Assembly (NCBI RefSeq): GCF_020151015.1
Contig: NZ_CP083746.1
Location: 4,307,001-4,371,000, forward strand
Reading direction: 5' to 3'
Source of the DNA: Pseudomonas sp. p1(2021b)
Lineage (GTDB): Bacteria > Pseudomonadota > Gammaproteobacteria > Pseudomonadales > Pseudomonadaceae
DNA length: 64,000 bases
Part shown: piece by piece, positions 45,417 to 53,796 of the stretch
How the letters are laid out: every line of letters starts with the position of its first letter
Numbering within the stretch: the stretch's first letter is position 1
Translations under genes and position numbers: made by a program
Notes under the pieces: generated by a model
The model's input: only the letters and a program-made list of their open reading frames with translations
Databases searched by the model: none
What the model was told of the DNA's origin: nothing

Positions 45417-45662
45417 ATGACCTATCTGATCGATGCCTGGCTCGACCGGCCCCACCCCTACCTGAGAATCCTGCATCGGGACACCGGCGAAGTGTGCGCC
45501 GTGCTCGAAGAAGACGCGCTCGACGAACTGCGCGACCAGGGCGACCTGGACATCAGTGGCCTGAATTCAAGCGAGCCTGGGGTGCTCAAGGAGCTGGTAC
45601 GCAATCTGTTCCTGTTCTGCTATGCGCGGGCGTTGCGCCCTGGGGGAACGGACTGGAACTGA
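45417..45662 (+). CDS. Small Fur-regulated protein of unknown function
   Basis: This 81-residue acidic protein begins MTYLIDAWLDRPHPYLRILH and has a Glu/Asp-rich centre (EEDALDELRDQGDLD). It has no signal peptide or membrane segment; one hydrophobic run, LFLFCYARAL, lies near the C-terminus. The ATG at 45417 has CAAGGAGAA upstream. A Fur box and promoter lie 31-59 bases before it, so it should be expressed in iron limitation. It resembles, by size and position near ispB, a P. aeruginosa gene (PA4570, as I recall) reported as iron-starvation-induced. No function is known to me. Confidence 0.82.
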   Translation: MTYLIDAWLDRPHPYLRILHRDTGEVCAVLEEDALDELRDQGDLDISGLNSSEPGVLKELVRNLFLFCYARALRPGGTDWN

Positions 45663-45679
45663 GGCTGGGTTGAAAGATA

Positions 45680-45784
45680 GGGGGCGCGTTGCGCCCCTTT
45701 CGCGGCACAAGGCCGCTCCTACAGTCACCACGCAGGCCTCTGTAGGAGCAGCCTTGTGCCGCGAAAGGGCCGCAACGCGGCCCC
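45680..45784. repeat. REP pair, GGCCTTGTGCC type
   Basis: Two inverted copies (CGGCACAAGGCCGCTCCTAC and TGTAGGAGCAGCCTTGTGCC; the second has A for G at one place) are separated by about 20 bases. Outer stems are GGGGCGC/GCGCCCC and GGGCCGC/GCGGCCC. It lies between the Fur-regulated gene and the convergent fklB. Confidence 0.87.
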
Positions 45785-45791
45785 AAGGGCA

Positions 45792-46409
45792 TTACAGAAC
45801 GTCGAGCAACTCGACGTCGAACACCAGCACGCTGTGCGGCGGGATGCTACCGACGCCCTGGGCACCGTAGGCCAGTTCGCTCGGTACGTACAGGCGCCAC
45901 TTGCTGCCGGCGTTCATCAGCTGCAGGGCTTCGGTCCAGCCAGCGATCACGCCACCGACCGGGAATTCAGCCGGTTGGCCACGCTCGTAGGAGCTGTCGA
46001 ACACGGTGCCGTCGATCAGGGTGCCGTGGTAATGGGTACGCACGTTGTCTTCACGGCTCGGCTTGGCGCCTTCGCCTGCGGTCAGGACTTCGTACTGCAG
46101 GCCCGAGGCCAGGGTGGTGATGCCTTCACGCTTGGCGTTCTCGACCAGGAAGGCCTTGCCGGCAGCAGCGGCGGCTTCGGCCTTGGCAGCGGCTTCGGCC
46201 TGCATCACTTCACGGATGACCTTGAAGCTGGCCGACAGGTCGGCCTCGCTGACGCGGCTGTCGGCGCCGTTGAAGGCGTCGGTCAGGCCGGCCAGAATGG
46301 CGTCCAGGCTCACGCCTGGTGGTGGGTTGTCGCGCAGCTGGCCGCCCAGCTGACGGCCGATGCCGTAGCTGACGCGCGATTCGTCGGTGGTCAGGTTGAG
46401 TTCGGACAT
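45792..46409 (-). CDS. fklB: FKBP-type peptidyl-prolyl cis-trans isomerase
   Basis: This 205-residue FKBP has an N-terminal helical dimerisation domain (about 1-90, ending KAFLVENAKREGITTLASGLQ). A C-terminal FKBP domain follows at about 110-205 (THYHGTLIDGTVFDSSYERG, IPPHSVLVFDVELL). No signal peptide is seen, so it acts in the cytoplasm, like E. coli FklB (FKBP22) rather than periplasmic FkpA. The role is catalysis of proline isomerisation during folding. The ATG at 46409 has GGAGAG upstream. Confidence 0.93.
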   Translation of the reverse strand: MSELNLTTDESRVSYGIGRQLGGQLRDNPPPGVSLDAILAGLTDAFNGADSRVSEADLSASFKVIREVMQAEAAAKAEAAAAAGKAFLVENAKREGITTLASGLQYEVLTAGEGAKPSREDNVRTHYHGTLIDGTVFDSSYERGQPAEFPVGGVIAGWTEALQLMNAGSKWRLYVPSELAYGAQGVGSIPPHSVLVFDVELLDVL

Positions 46410-46501
46410 TTCACTCTCCGCTTGAGGGCGAAGGTAATCCGCCCTGCATGAAAAAGGGCGAGAAGCCTAGCACACAGCGGCGCAGTGATCAGCTATCGGA
46501 A

Positions 46502-46807
46502 CTACCAGGCCGAACGCTGGGAAATCGGCACCTTCAGGTCTTCTTCCGGGTGCGTGCCCATTCCGCACATCTCGTCCTGGACGGACCAGTGCACCAAGTT
46601 CATGGACAACAGCGGCACGGCACTGAGCAGGCTGCGCGCATCCTCCACCGAATGCACCCGCAGCCGTTCGCCACGGACATCGGCCAGCGGATGGGCGTGC
46701 CCCTTTACCCGGGCCTCGAGCAAGTAGTCGCCGCCTTCGATGGCGATGAGGTTGAGTTCATCGACATGGCCGGCCCTGGCCTCGACGTTGAGCTGATGCA
46801 GGTTCAT
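46502..46807 (-). CDS. DUF6482-like small cytoplasmic protein
   Basis: This 101-residue protein begins MNLHQLNVEARAGHVDELNL and ends EEDLKVPISQRSAW. The ATG at 46807 has GAGGTGC upstream; the frame opens further to 46906, but that part includes the hairpin region. The sequence reads like the small Pseudomonas family DUF6482, whose members occur near fklB; the function is not known. It lies between the UPF0114 gene and fklB on the same strand. Confidence 0.72.
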   Translation of the reverse strand: MNLHQLNVEARAGHVDELNLIAIEGGDYLLEARVKGHAHPLADVRGERLRVHSVEDARSLLSAVPLLSMNLVHWSVQDEMCGMGTHPEEDLKVPISQRSAW

Positions 46808-46887
46808 GAGAGCACCTCGCAACGGGAACCACGCATTTCTGCTCATTTTTTGTACAGCCCAGGCAAAACCACAAGCCATGAACGCGA

Positions 46888-46917
46888 CCGCCCGTCCGTT
46901 TTGCAACGGACGGGCGG
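46888..46917. terminator. Perfect 13-bp hairpin after the UPF0114 gene
   Basis: CCGCCCGTCCGTT (46888-46900) pairs exactly with AACGGACGGGCGG (46905-46917) around TTGC. It lies 25 bases after the minus-strand UPF0114 stop and 81 bases before the next start. No T-run follows on either strand. Its sequence differs from the REP elements. Confidence 0.6.
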
Positions 46918-46941
46918 CGGGTACAGCCGACAGCAGCGCTG

Positions 46942-47430
46942 TCAGTGCTTGGTGACTTTATCCAGGTAGCCCATGACGAAGGCCGAGATGACGAACGTCA
47001 TGTGGATGATCACGTACCACATCAGGTAGTCGGTAGAGATGTTCTGGGCATCCATGAACACCCGCAGCAGGTGGATGGAGGAGATCGCCACGATCGATGC
47101 GGCGACCTTCATCTTCAACGAGGAAGAGTCCATCTTGCCCAGCCAGTTGAGCTTCTCCTTGCTGTCGTCGATGTCCAGCTGCGAGACGAAGTTTTCGTAG
47201 CCAGAGATCATCACCATGACCAGCAAACCGCCGACCAGCGACATATCGATCAGCGAGAGGATCACCAGGATCAGGTCGGCTTCGCTCAGGGAGAACACGT
47301 TGGGCAGGACGTGGACGACTTCCTGGAAGAATTTCAGCGCCAGGGCCAACAGGCCCAGGGACAGGCCGAAGTAGATCGGGGCGAGCAGCCAGCGCGAGGC
47401 ATACATCGCGTTTTCGAGGAAACGTTCCAT
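46942..47430 (-). CDS. UPF0114 (YqhA/TIGR00645) membrane protein
   Basis: This 162-residue inner-membrane protein has about four helices (about 12-33, 52-77, 107-125, 134-154). The family segment [20 protein letters not shown] starts it, and [20 protein letters not shown] is near 98-117. It is the YqhA/UPF0114 family, whose function is unknown. The ATG at 47430 gives the canonical start; the open frame upstream is non-coding. A 13-bp hairpin follows. Confidence 0.92.
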   Translation of the reverse strand: MERFLENAMYASRWLLAPIYFGLSLGLLALALKFFQEVVHVLPNVFSLSEADLILVILSLIDMSLVGGLLVMVMISGYENFVSQLDIDDSKEKLNWLGKMDSSSLKMKVAASIVAISSIHLLRVFMDAQNISTDYLMWYVIIHMTFVISAFVMGYLDKVTKH

Positions 47431-47616
47431 GGGAGGTAGAGACTCGTGAGATGACGAAAAAGCGAGGCGCGAGTATAGCCATCCACGTCCCGACAGCAAA
47501 AGCCTGGCAGTGTCGAGGTCGTTTGCGGCCCAATCGCCGGCAAGCAACTCAAAACAGTTGCCCACCTGTTCTGTGCTGTTTTCAGAACAGCGACCGTGCC
47601 AACGCCCCCCTCGGCC

Positions 47617-47955
47617 TCAGGTTTCGGGATGGAACTGGAAATCCCCAAGGTTGCGGCAACGCTCGCCATTGATCTTGCGCAGCTGCGCCTGCAGGTGCAG
47701 GCACCAGATCTGTGGATCATCGGCGACCTGGTAGCCGTGCAGGGTCAGACTGTCGACAATGGCATTGAGCACCGACTCGGCCACCATCGGCCCGTGGAAA
47801 GGCCCTTGGGCCTTGATGGCTGAAGGCTGCTCCCCCGCCATGCCGGCGGCGAACAGCAGGGTCCACATACCGGTGTCGCCGGCCAGCGGGCGTATGCTGC
47901 ATTCGATGCGGGTCACCAGGCCCAGGCACTGGCGGGTGAGGCTGAGGTTGCGCAT
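47617..47955 (-). CDS. Conserved small protein of unknown function
   Basis: This 112-residue protein begins MRNLSLTRQCLGLVTRIECS and ends NLGDFQFHPET. No signal peptide or membrane segment is seen. Three Cys (10, 19 and one near 85) and a conserved-looking core, HGPMVAESVLNAIVDSLTLHG, are visible. Its place before a Lon-like protease gene resembles PA4575-PA4576 of P. aeruginosa, which supports a real gene. No function can be given. Confidence 0.65.
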   Translation of the reverse strand: MRNLSLTRQCLGLVTRIECSIRPLAGDTGMWTLLFAAGMAGEQPSAIKAQGPFHGPMVAESVLNAIVDSLTLHGYQVADDPQIWCLHLQAQLRKINGERCRNLGDFQFHPET

Positions 47956-48065
47956 GGCGGCGTCCCCTCCGTGAAGCCTTGTTCAGCCCGGAACCCAGGG
48001 CTGTTTCCATCCTGAACGCTGCTGCCGTCCTTAAGTTCCAGCATAGAAGACCAACGGGAAAAGAT

Positions 48066-48112
48066 GGAAAACCGGCGCTAAACGGTAGCCACTAGCCGCT
48101 AGCGCCGGTTAA
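48066..48112 (-). terminator. Terminator after the Lon-like protease gene
   Basis: An 11-bp perfect outer stem, AACCGGCGCTA (48070-48080)/TAGCGCCGGTT (48100-48110), encloses a small inner dyad. On the minus strand it is followed by TTTTCCATCTTTT. It lies 8 bases after the protease stop. Confidence 0.8.
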
Positions 48113-48117
48113 TTGAC

Positions 48118-50556
48118 TCAGGCTGGGTTGGCCTGGGCCACCACCTCCTCCAGGCGTTCCTTCTCGGCTTCCTTGACGTCTTCTTCGCTGATCATCTCGG
48201 CGATCACCCGTAGACGCTCCACCACCCGGGCGTTGACGCTGCCCTCGGGGAACTGGCCCTTCTCGTCCGGCGCACCGGCTTCCTCGCCCACCAGCAGGCT
48301 CAAGGCCTCATCGGCCTGGCTGACGGCGTAGACATGGAAGCGCCCGGCCTCGACGGCCTGCAGCACGCGCTCATCGAGCATCAGCGTAGCGACGTTGGCA
48401 CGGGGGATGATCACCCCCTGCTCGCCGGTCAGGCCGCGCGCTTCGCAGAGCCGGAAGAAGCCCTCGATCTTCTCGTTGACCCCACCGACCGCTTGCACCT
48501 CGCCGAACTGGTTGATCGACCCGGTGATGGCGAAGCACTGCTTGAGCGGGGTGCGCGACAGCGCCGAGATCAGGGTGCAGACTTCGCCGAGCGAGGCACT
48601 GTCGCCATCGACATAGCCATAGGACTGCTCCAGGGCGATGCTTGCCGAGATCGCCAGGGGGAATTCCTGGGCATAGCGGCTGCCCAGGTAGCCGGTGAGG
48701 ATCATCACGCCCTTGGAGTGGATAGGCTGGCCCAGGTTGACCTCGCGCTCGATGTCGACGATGCCGCTACCGCCCGGGTAGACGGTGGCGGAGATACGTG
48801 CCGGCATGCCGAACGCCGAATCGCCCACTTCGAGCACGGTCAGGCCGTTGCACTTGCCGATGGCCGCGCCTTCGGTGTCGATCAGGATGATCCCGGCGAG
48901 CATATCGTCGAGCACCCGCTGGGAAACGCGCCCGGTGCGGGTGGCCTTGGCCTTGAGAGCGCGCTCGATGTGCCCGGCGTCGGTCATCTCCTCGTTGGCC
49001 AACTGACGGATGAAGTCCGCCTCGCTGACCAACTGGAACAAATCGCCGATACGTGCCGACAGGCGCGACTGGTTTTCTGCCAGGCGGGCGCTATAGGTGG
49101 CCAGGCGCGCCACCGCATCCCCCGTCAACGGCGCCATGCCTTCCTCGTTGGTGCGCGTACGCAGCAACTGGGCGAACTGCTCGAGGTTCTCATCGACCAG
49201 CGGCATGTCTTCGTCGAAGTCCACCAATACCCGGAACATCTCCTGGAAGTCCGGGTCGTGGTCCTGCAGGGCGTAGTAGAGCTGGCGCGAACCGATGATC
49301 ACCAGCTTGACGTTGAGCGGGATCATCTGCGGCGTGAGGGTCACCGTCGCGACCCGGCCCAGCTCGCCCAGGGGCGACTCCATCTTCAGCTTGCGCGACT
49401 GCAGGGCCCGCTTGAGGGCGTCCCAGACAAACGGCTCGCCGAGCATCTTCTCCGCTTCCAGGATCAGGAAGCCGCCATTGGCGCGGTGCAGCGCGCCCGG
49501 GCGCAGCTGGCGATAGGAGGTGTAGAGCGCGCCTTGGTCGGTGCTGTACTCGATGCGCCCGAACAGGTTGTCGTAGGTCGGGTGAGGTTCGAACACCATC
49601 GGCGCACCGCCGCTGGCGTGGTGGCCGACCACCAGGCTCGGCGCATACTGCTCCTCGAGCATCTTGCGCGCCACGGCGTCGGGCTTGCTGTCGTCGACCA
49701 GTTGCTCGACCACGGTGCGCAGCAGGTTCAACTGCATGGACTGCAGGTAGGCGCAGACCGCGGCGTTCTCGGCGTATTTCTCCGACAAGGGCGCCAGCAA
49801 CGGCTGCAACGCCAGGGTGATGGTTTCCTCGTTGAGCTGGCGCAGCTGGTTGTTCGACTCACGCTTCCATTGCGGCAGGCTGGCCAGCTCCTCGTTGAGG
49901 CGCTCCTCGAGCTCGGCGATGTCCTCGTGGAAGCGCTCGCGCACCTCCTCGGGCAACTGGGCGAACTCGGCTTCGTCCAGGGCCTTGCCCTCGCTCATGG
50001 GGGTGAAGGCGACATTGCTGGCATCGCGGTACAGGGCCACGTCCTTTTCCAGCGACGCCCGCTCGATCACATCAAGGGCGCGGTCGTAGCGCTGGTTGAA
50101 GGCGCGGTCGATGGCGCCCTTCTTCTGCTGGTAGGACGGGTGCTCGAACACCGCCGGGAAGGTCGACAGCAGGTTGTCGATCAGGCCGTTCATGTCGGCG
50201 ATGAATTCGCTGGCGCTGCCGGCCGGCAGTTCCAGGGCCCGGGGCTCGCGGGTTTCGTCGAAATTGTTGACGTAGACCCAGTCGGCGGGGGTCTGCTGGC
50301 GCTTGCCCTCGGCCTTGAGGTAGCGCTTGACGAACGAGAAGCGGCCGGTGCCGGGCTCGCCCATTACATACACGTTGTAGCCGGGGCGCGGCATGGCCAC
50401 GCCGAATTGCAGAGCCTCGACGGCTCGCTCCTGGCCCAGGACGCCTCGAAACGGCTCCAGATCGTCGGTGGTGGCAAAGGCAAACTGTTCAGCGGAGAAA
50501 CGCCGGGTCAGGGCTTCGGGCGCGAGACGCAGGCGCGAGGCGACAGGATCGGGCAT
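48118..50556 (-). CDS. Lon-like AAA+ protease (LonB/Lon_2 group)
   Basis: This 812-residue protein has an AAA+ domain with a long helical insertion and a C-terminal Lon-type protease domain. The dyad is Ser near 652 (DGDSASLGEV) and Lys near 695 (VNEKIEGFF), 43 apart as in Lon. The Walker A is GEPGTGRF at 66-73, so the usual GK[S/T] is GRF. The Walker B-like strand is NGGFLILEAEKML, with Glu for the usual Asp. The N-terminal substrate domain of true Lon is absent. Relatives in this group include heat-inducible AsrA of P. aeruginosa. Reduced or no ATP hydrolysis is possible and should be tested. Confidence 0.88.
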   Translation of the reverse strand: MPDPVASRLRLAPEALTRRFSAEQFAFATTDDLEPFRGVLGQERAVEALQFGVAMPRPGYNVYVMGEPGTGRFSFVKRYLKAEGKRQQTPADWVYVNNFDETREPRALELPAGSASEFIADMNGLIDNLLSTFPAVFEHPSYQQKKGAIDRAFNQRYDRALDVIERASLEKDVALYRDASNVAFTPMSEGKALDEAEFAQLPEEVRERFHEDIAELEERLNEELASLPQWKRESNNQLRQLNEETITLALQPLLAPLSEKYAENAAVCAYLQSMQLNLLRTVVEQLVDDSKPDAVARKMLEEQYAPSLVVGHHASGGAPMVFEPHPTYDNLFGRIEYSTDQGALYTSYRQLRPGALHRANGGFLILEAEKMLGEPFVWDALKRALQSRKLKMESPLGELGRVATVTLTPQMIPLNVKLVIIGSRQLYYALQDHDPDFQEMFRVLVDFDEDMPLVDENLEQFAQLLRTRTNEEGMAPLTGDAVARLATYSARLAENQSRLSARIGDLFQLVSEADFIRQLANEEMTDAGHIERALKAKATRTGRVSQRVLDDMLAGIILIDTEGAAIGKCNGLTVLEVGDSAFGMPARISATVYPGGSGIVDIEREVNLGQPIHSKGVMILTGYLGSRYAQEFPLAISASIALEQSYGYVDGDSASLGEVCTLISALSRTPLKQCFAITGSINQFGEVQAVGGVNEKIEGFFRLCEARGLTGEQGVIIPRANVATLMLDERVLQAVEAGRFHVYAVSQADEALSLLVGEEAGAPDEKGQFPEGSVNARVVERLRVIAEMISEEDVKEAEKERLEEVVAQANPA

Positions 50557-50809
50557 TGGGTTTCCTTACTTCGGCGGGGCGGATGACAGGCATTCTGGCG
50601 CTGCCTGCGCGCAGCTTGCAAGGCTTGCCGGGACTTTATGTCGCAGGGCGCAGGTACGTCCACGCATGCAATTTTTCGCAATAAATAACGCAACCTTTGG
50701 ATCGTGCCTAAACTCCAACCTGCGCGGGTGGGCGTATTTGCTTCCCCGACCTGGCAACCGCGTTGCCAGAACCCTGACCATTGGTACGTCTACGAAAGAG
50801 AACAAAGCT

Positions 50810-51298
50810 ATGAAACGGATTCTTCTGGGTACTCTGTTCGCCGCTGTCTCGATCAACGCCATGGCCGAAGCGCCAGGTGGTCCGAACTGCGGCTGGGGCA
50901 ACATGCTCTTCGAGGGCCAGCGCGGCACACCGGCCCACTTCCTGGCCTCCACCACCAACGGCACCTCCGGCAACGCGACGTTCGGCATGACCTCGGGCAC
51001 CAACGGCTGCTCGACCAAGGCCTCCCTGACCTATGGCGGCAAATCCTGGTTCGCCATGAACGGGATGATGAACGAACTCTCCGAAGACATGGCCCAGGGC
51101 CAGGGCGAAGCCCTGACCACCTACGCCGTGGTCCTCGGCGTGGCACCTGAAGACCGCGCGCACTTCGCCGCCGTCACCCACCAGCACTTCAGCGAAATCT
51201 TCAACAGCGCCGATGTCACTGCCGAAACCGTCCACAGCAACACCCTGGCTGTGCTCAAGAGCGACCCACGCCTGGCCAAGTACGCCACCGAGGCCTGA
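50810..51298 (+). CDS. DUF3015 periplasmic protein
   Basis: This 162-residue exported protein has a signal peptide (MKRILLGTLFAAVSINAMA, cleavage before EAPGG). The mature part is rich in Gly/Thr/Ser and has a pair of Cys (in PNCGWGN and TNGCSTK) that could form a disulphide. It matches DUF3015, a family found mainly in Pseudomonas and relatives, of unknown function. The ATG at 50810 follows AAGAGAACAAAGC. A G/C-rich hairpin lies just downstream, and the DUF4105 gene follows after 79 bases. Confidence 0.88.
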   Translation: MKRILLGTLFAAVSINAMAEAPGGPNCGWGNMLFEGQRGTPAHFLASTTNGTSGNATFGMTSGTNGCSTKASLTYGGKSWFAMNGMMNELSEDMAQGQGEALTTYAVVLGVAPEDRAHFAAVTHQHFSEIFNSADVTAETVHSNTLAVLKSDPRLAKYATEA

Positions 51299-51309
51299 GT
51301 CCTGCCCTT

Positions 51310-51331
51310 CCCGCCCCGGCTTCGGGGCGGG
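51310..51331 (+). terminator. Hairpin after the DUF3015 gene
   Basis: CCCGCCCCG (51310-51318) pairs perfectly with CGGGGCGGG (51323-51331), with a four-base loop, 11 bases after the stop. Only two T follow, so termination may be partial and read-through into the DUF4105 gene is possible. Confidence 0.65.
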
Positions 51332-51377
51332 TTCGGTCAATTTCACCTTCGGCATCATCCAGACGTAGTTGCCCGAT

Positions 51378-53231
51378 ATGCTCAAACGCCTCGCTTGCCT
51401 GGCGCTGGTCGCCAGTGCCCCGCTTCATGCCGCGCCACAGCTCGACCCGGCCCGTGTAAGACAACTGGCCTCGACGCCCTACTGGATCGCCCTCGGCCAT
51501 TACGAGACGGCCAAGCTCGGTGGCTGGCGCAGCTATGTGGACGACGATGCCTTCTTCCTCGCCGAAGACGGCGCCCACCACCCCGAGCAGGAGCTTCAGG
51601 CTACGGTCCAGGCGCTGTATGCCCCGGCCAGCCTGGGTGACAAGCATGCCCAGTGCGTGTTTCCGGCGCGCACCCGCTGGCTGCGTGAGCAACTGCAGCT
51701 CACCGACTTGCCGCAACCCAATTGCCAGGAGTTCGCGACCTGGTACCGGTCCATCGACCCGCACAGTGCCGTGCTGGTGTTCCCGGCAGCGTACCTGAAC
51801 AGCCCCTCGTCGATGTTCGGCCATACCCTGCTGCGCATCGACCAATCGAAAACCCGTAGTGACGACACGGCGCTGCTGAGCTACGCGATCAATTTCGGCG
51901 CCTATATCGAAGGCAGTGACAACAGCATCCTCTATGCCTGGAAAGGCCTGATGGGCGGCTACCCCGGCCTGTTCGCACTGATGCCCTACCAAGAGAAGCT
52001 CTCCGAATACCGCAGCCTGGAAAACCGCGACCTGTGGGAGTACCAGCTGGACCTCACTCCGGAAGAAACCGGGCGCATGGTCGAGCACGTGTGGGAACTC
52101 AAGCAGATCCAGTTCGACTACTTCTTCTTCGACGAGAACTGCTCCTACCGCCTGCTGGAACTGCTGCAGGTGGCGCGCCCGAGCCTGGACCTGACCTCGC
52201 AGTTCCCGCTGACCGCCATCCCCACCGACACGGTCAAGGCGGTCAAGCAATCGGGCCTGGTGGCCAGCGTTCACTACCGGCCTTCCCGCGAACGCGAGCT
52301 GCTGGCCCGCGCCGAGCCGCTGGACCATGAGGAAAAACAACAGGTGCTGGCCGTCAGCGCCGACACCGGCCTGTTGCAGTCGCCGGCCTTCACCGCCCTG
52401 CCCCGTGAGCGCCAGGCCCTGGTACAGGACGCGGCCTACCGGCTGGAACGCTACCGCGCCAACGGCCAGCAACGCGACCCAGCCCAGGCCAGGCGCAGCT
52501 TCGAGCTGTTGCGGGCGATCAACCGCAACCCGCCGCCGCCCCTGCAAATCGAGCGCCCAGGCCTGCCCGAGGATGGCCACCAGTCGCGCACCTGGCAGCT
52601 GGGTGTCGGCACCCGGGAAGACCGCGCCTACGCCGAATATGGCCTGCGCATGGCCTATCACGACCTCAACGACAACGCCTATGGCTTCCCTCTGGGCGCG
52701 CAGATCGAGATTCTCCAGCTCAAGCTGCGCCAGTACGAAGGCAACGACTGGCAGGTGCAGCGCCTGGACTTGGCGACCATCCGCTCCCTGACGCCGCGCA
52801 ACGCGTTGTTGCAGCCCTGGTCATGGCAGGTGGCAGGCGGGCTGGAGCGAGTGCCAGGCAAGCATGACGACGAGGTGCTGGTCAGCCATGTCAATGGCGG
52901 GGCCGGCGCCACCTGGCAGCTGGCCGACGGCCTGCTGGGCTTTGCCCTGGGCACGCTGCGGGTCGAACATCACAACGACTTCGCCCAGTTCGTCGCCCCG
53001 GCTGCCGGCTTCAATGGAGGCCTGCTGTGGCGCAACGGGCTGGGCAACCTGACCTTGGAGGCCAAGGGGGACTACTTCGCCAATGGCGAGGTACGTCGCA
53101 GCCTGAGCCTCAACCAGCAGTGGGAGATCAGCCAGAACCTGGGGCTGCGCCTGAGTGCCAGCCGCGCGTTCAGCCACCTGGCTAGCGCGCAGAACGAGGT
53201 GATGCTCGAATTGAAGTGGTACCACTATTGA
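51378..53231 (+). CDS. DUF4105 envelope protein with Lnb-like domain
   Basis: This 617-residue exported protein has a signal peptide (MLKRLACLALVASAPLHAAP). The periplasmic DUF4105 domain (about 110-300) has FPAAYLNSPSSMFGHTLLRID and DYFFFDENCSYRLLELL. Its conserved His and Cys recall NlpC/P60-like folds and the Lnb transacylase N-terminal domain. The last 250 residues have an alternating pattern suggesting an outer-membrane beta-barrel, ending in ...LKWYHY. The ATG at 51378 is chosen over TTG 51369. The function is not established; an envelope acyltransferase-type role is speculation. Confidence 0.85.
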   Translation: MLKRLACLALVASAPLHAAPQLDPARVRQLASTPYWIALGHYETAKLGGWRSYVDDDAFFLAEDGAHHPEQELQATVQALYAPASLGDKHAQCVFPARTRWLREQLQLTDLPQPNCQEFATWYRSIDPHSAVLVFPAAYLNSPSSMFGHTLLRIDQSKTRSDDTALLSYAINFGAYIEGSDNSILYAWKGLMGGYPGLFALMPYQEKLSEYRSLENRDLWEYQLDLTPEETGRMVEHVWELKQIQFDYFFFDENCSYRLLELLQVARPSLDLTSQFPLTAIPTDTVKAVKQSGLVASVHYRPSRERELLARAEPLDHEEKQQVLAVSADTGLLQSPAFTALPRERQALVQDAAYRLERYRANGQQRDPAQARRSFELLRAINRNPPPPLQIERPGLPEDGHQSRTWQLGVGTREDRAYAEYGLRMAYHDLNDNAYGFPLGAQIEILQLKLRQYEGNDWQVQRLDLATIRSLTPRNALLQPWSWQVAGGLERVPGKHDDEVLVSHVNGGAGATWQLADGLLGFALGTLRVEHHNDFAQFVAPAAGFNGGLLWRNGLGNLTLEAKGDYFANGEVRRSLSLNQQWEISQNLGLRLSASRAFSHLASAQNEVMLELKWYHY

Positions 53232-53238
53232 CATGAAC

Positions 53239-53284
53239 GGGGCCGCTTTGCGGCCCAATCGCGGGCTTGCCCCGCGATTGGGCT
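53239..53284. repeat. Fused single-hairpin REP remnant
   Basis: A 12-bp perfect stem CCCAATCGCGGG (53254-53265)/CCCGCGATTGGG (53271-53282) has the loop CTTGC, with GGGGCCGC/GCGGCC at the left. It looks like a REP pair in which the middle, including the GCTCCTACAG parts, was deleted. It lies 8 bases after the DUF4105 stop and may act as its terminator. Confidence 0.72.
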
Positions 53285-53372
53285 ATCACCGCATCGAGCC
53301 TTTGACACTGTTTTGACAGCCCCCTGACAAATCGCCACCTAGACTTTCACCTGTCGGTCGGAGGTTGTGGAT

Positions 53373-53729
53373 ATGTGGCGGTACGGGTTCGGTTTGTGGA
53401 TAACGTTGCTCTTGATGGGTTGCCAGTCGGCCCATGAACAGATGATCGACCAAGGCTATCCACCGGCCTATGCCGACGGCTTCGGCGACGGCTGCAGCAG
53501 CGGCCGCCAGGCTGCAGGGCTGATGGTCGGGGATTTTCGCAAGAACGTGCCGCGCTACCTGCACGAGCGCCAGTACGCCAGCGGCTGGGACGACGGCTTC
53601 CGCCAATGCCACGCCATGCAGAGCAACGAAGACCTGCGCCAGTACCGCGAACGCTACTGGGACGAACGTGACCGGGACTGGCAGCAGGAGAAGGATCGCG
53701 GCGCCGCGCGCGCCTATCGCCGCCAATGA
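53373..53729 (+). CDS. Small lipoprotein of unknown function
   Basis: This 118-residue lipoprotein has a hydrophobic start (MWRYGFGLWITLLLM) and the lipobox LLMGC. The mature part is hydrophilic, with three more Cys-containing or Gly-rich segments (FGDGCSSGRQAAG, FRQCHAM) and a charged Asp/Glu/Arg-rich end. The ATG at 53373 has CGGAGG eight bases upstream; the GTG at 53367 is too close to it. It lies 67 bases before the Gre-family gene and may be co-transcribed with it. No family function is known to me. Confidence 0.78.
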   Translation: MWRYGFGLWITLLLMGCQSAHEQMIDQGYPPAYADGFGDGCSSGRQAAGLMVGDFRKNVPRYLHERQYASGWDDGFRQCHAMQSNEDLRQYRERYWDERDRDWQQEKDRGAARAYRRQ

Positions 53730-53796
53730 GTCGCAAACGGACAACCGTTGAAACCCGCCCCCTGCCACCATGGTCTCCTGCACAAGGAGGCCTTTC

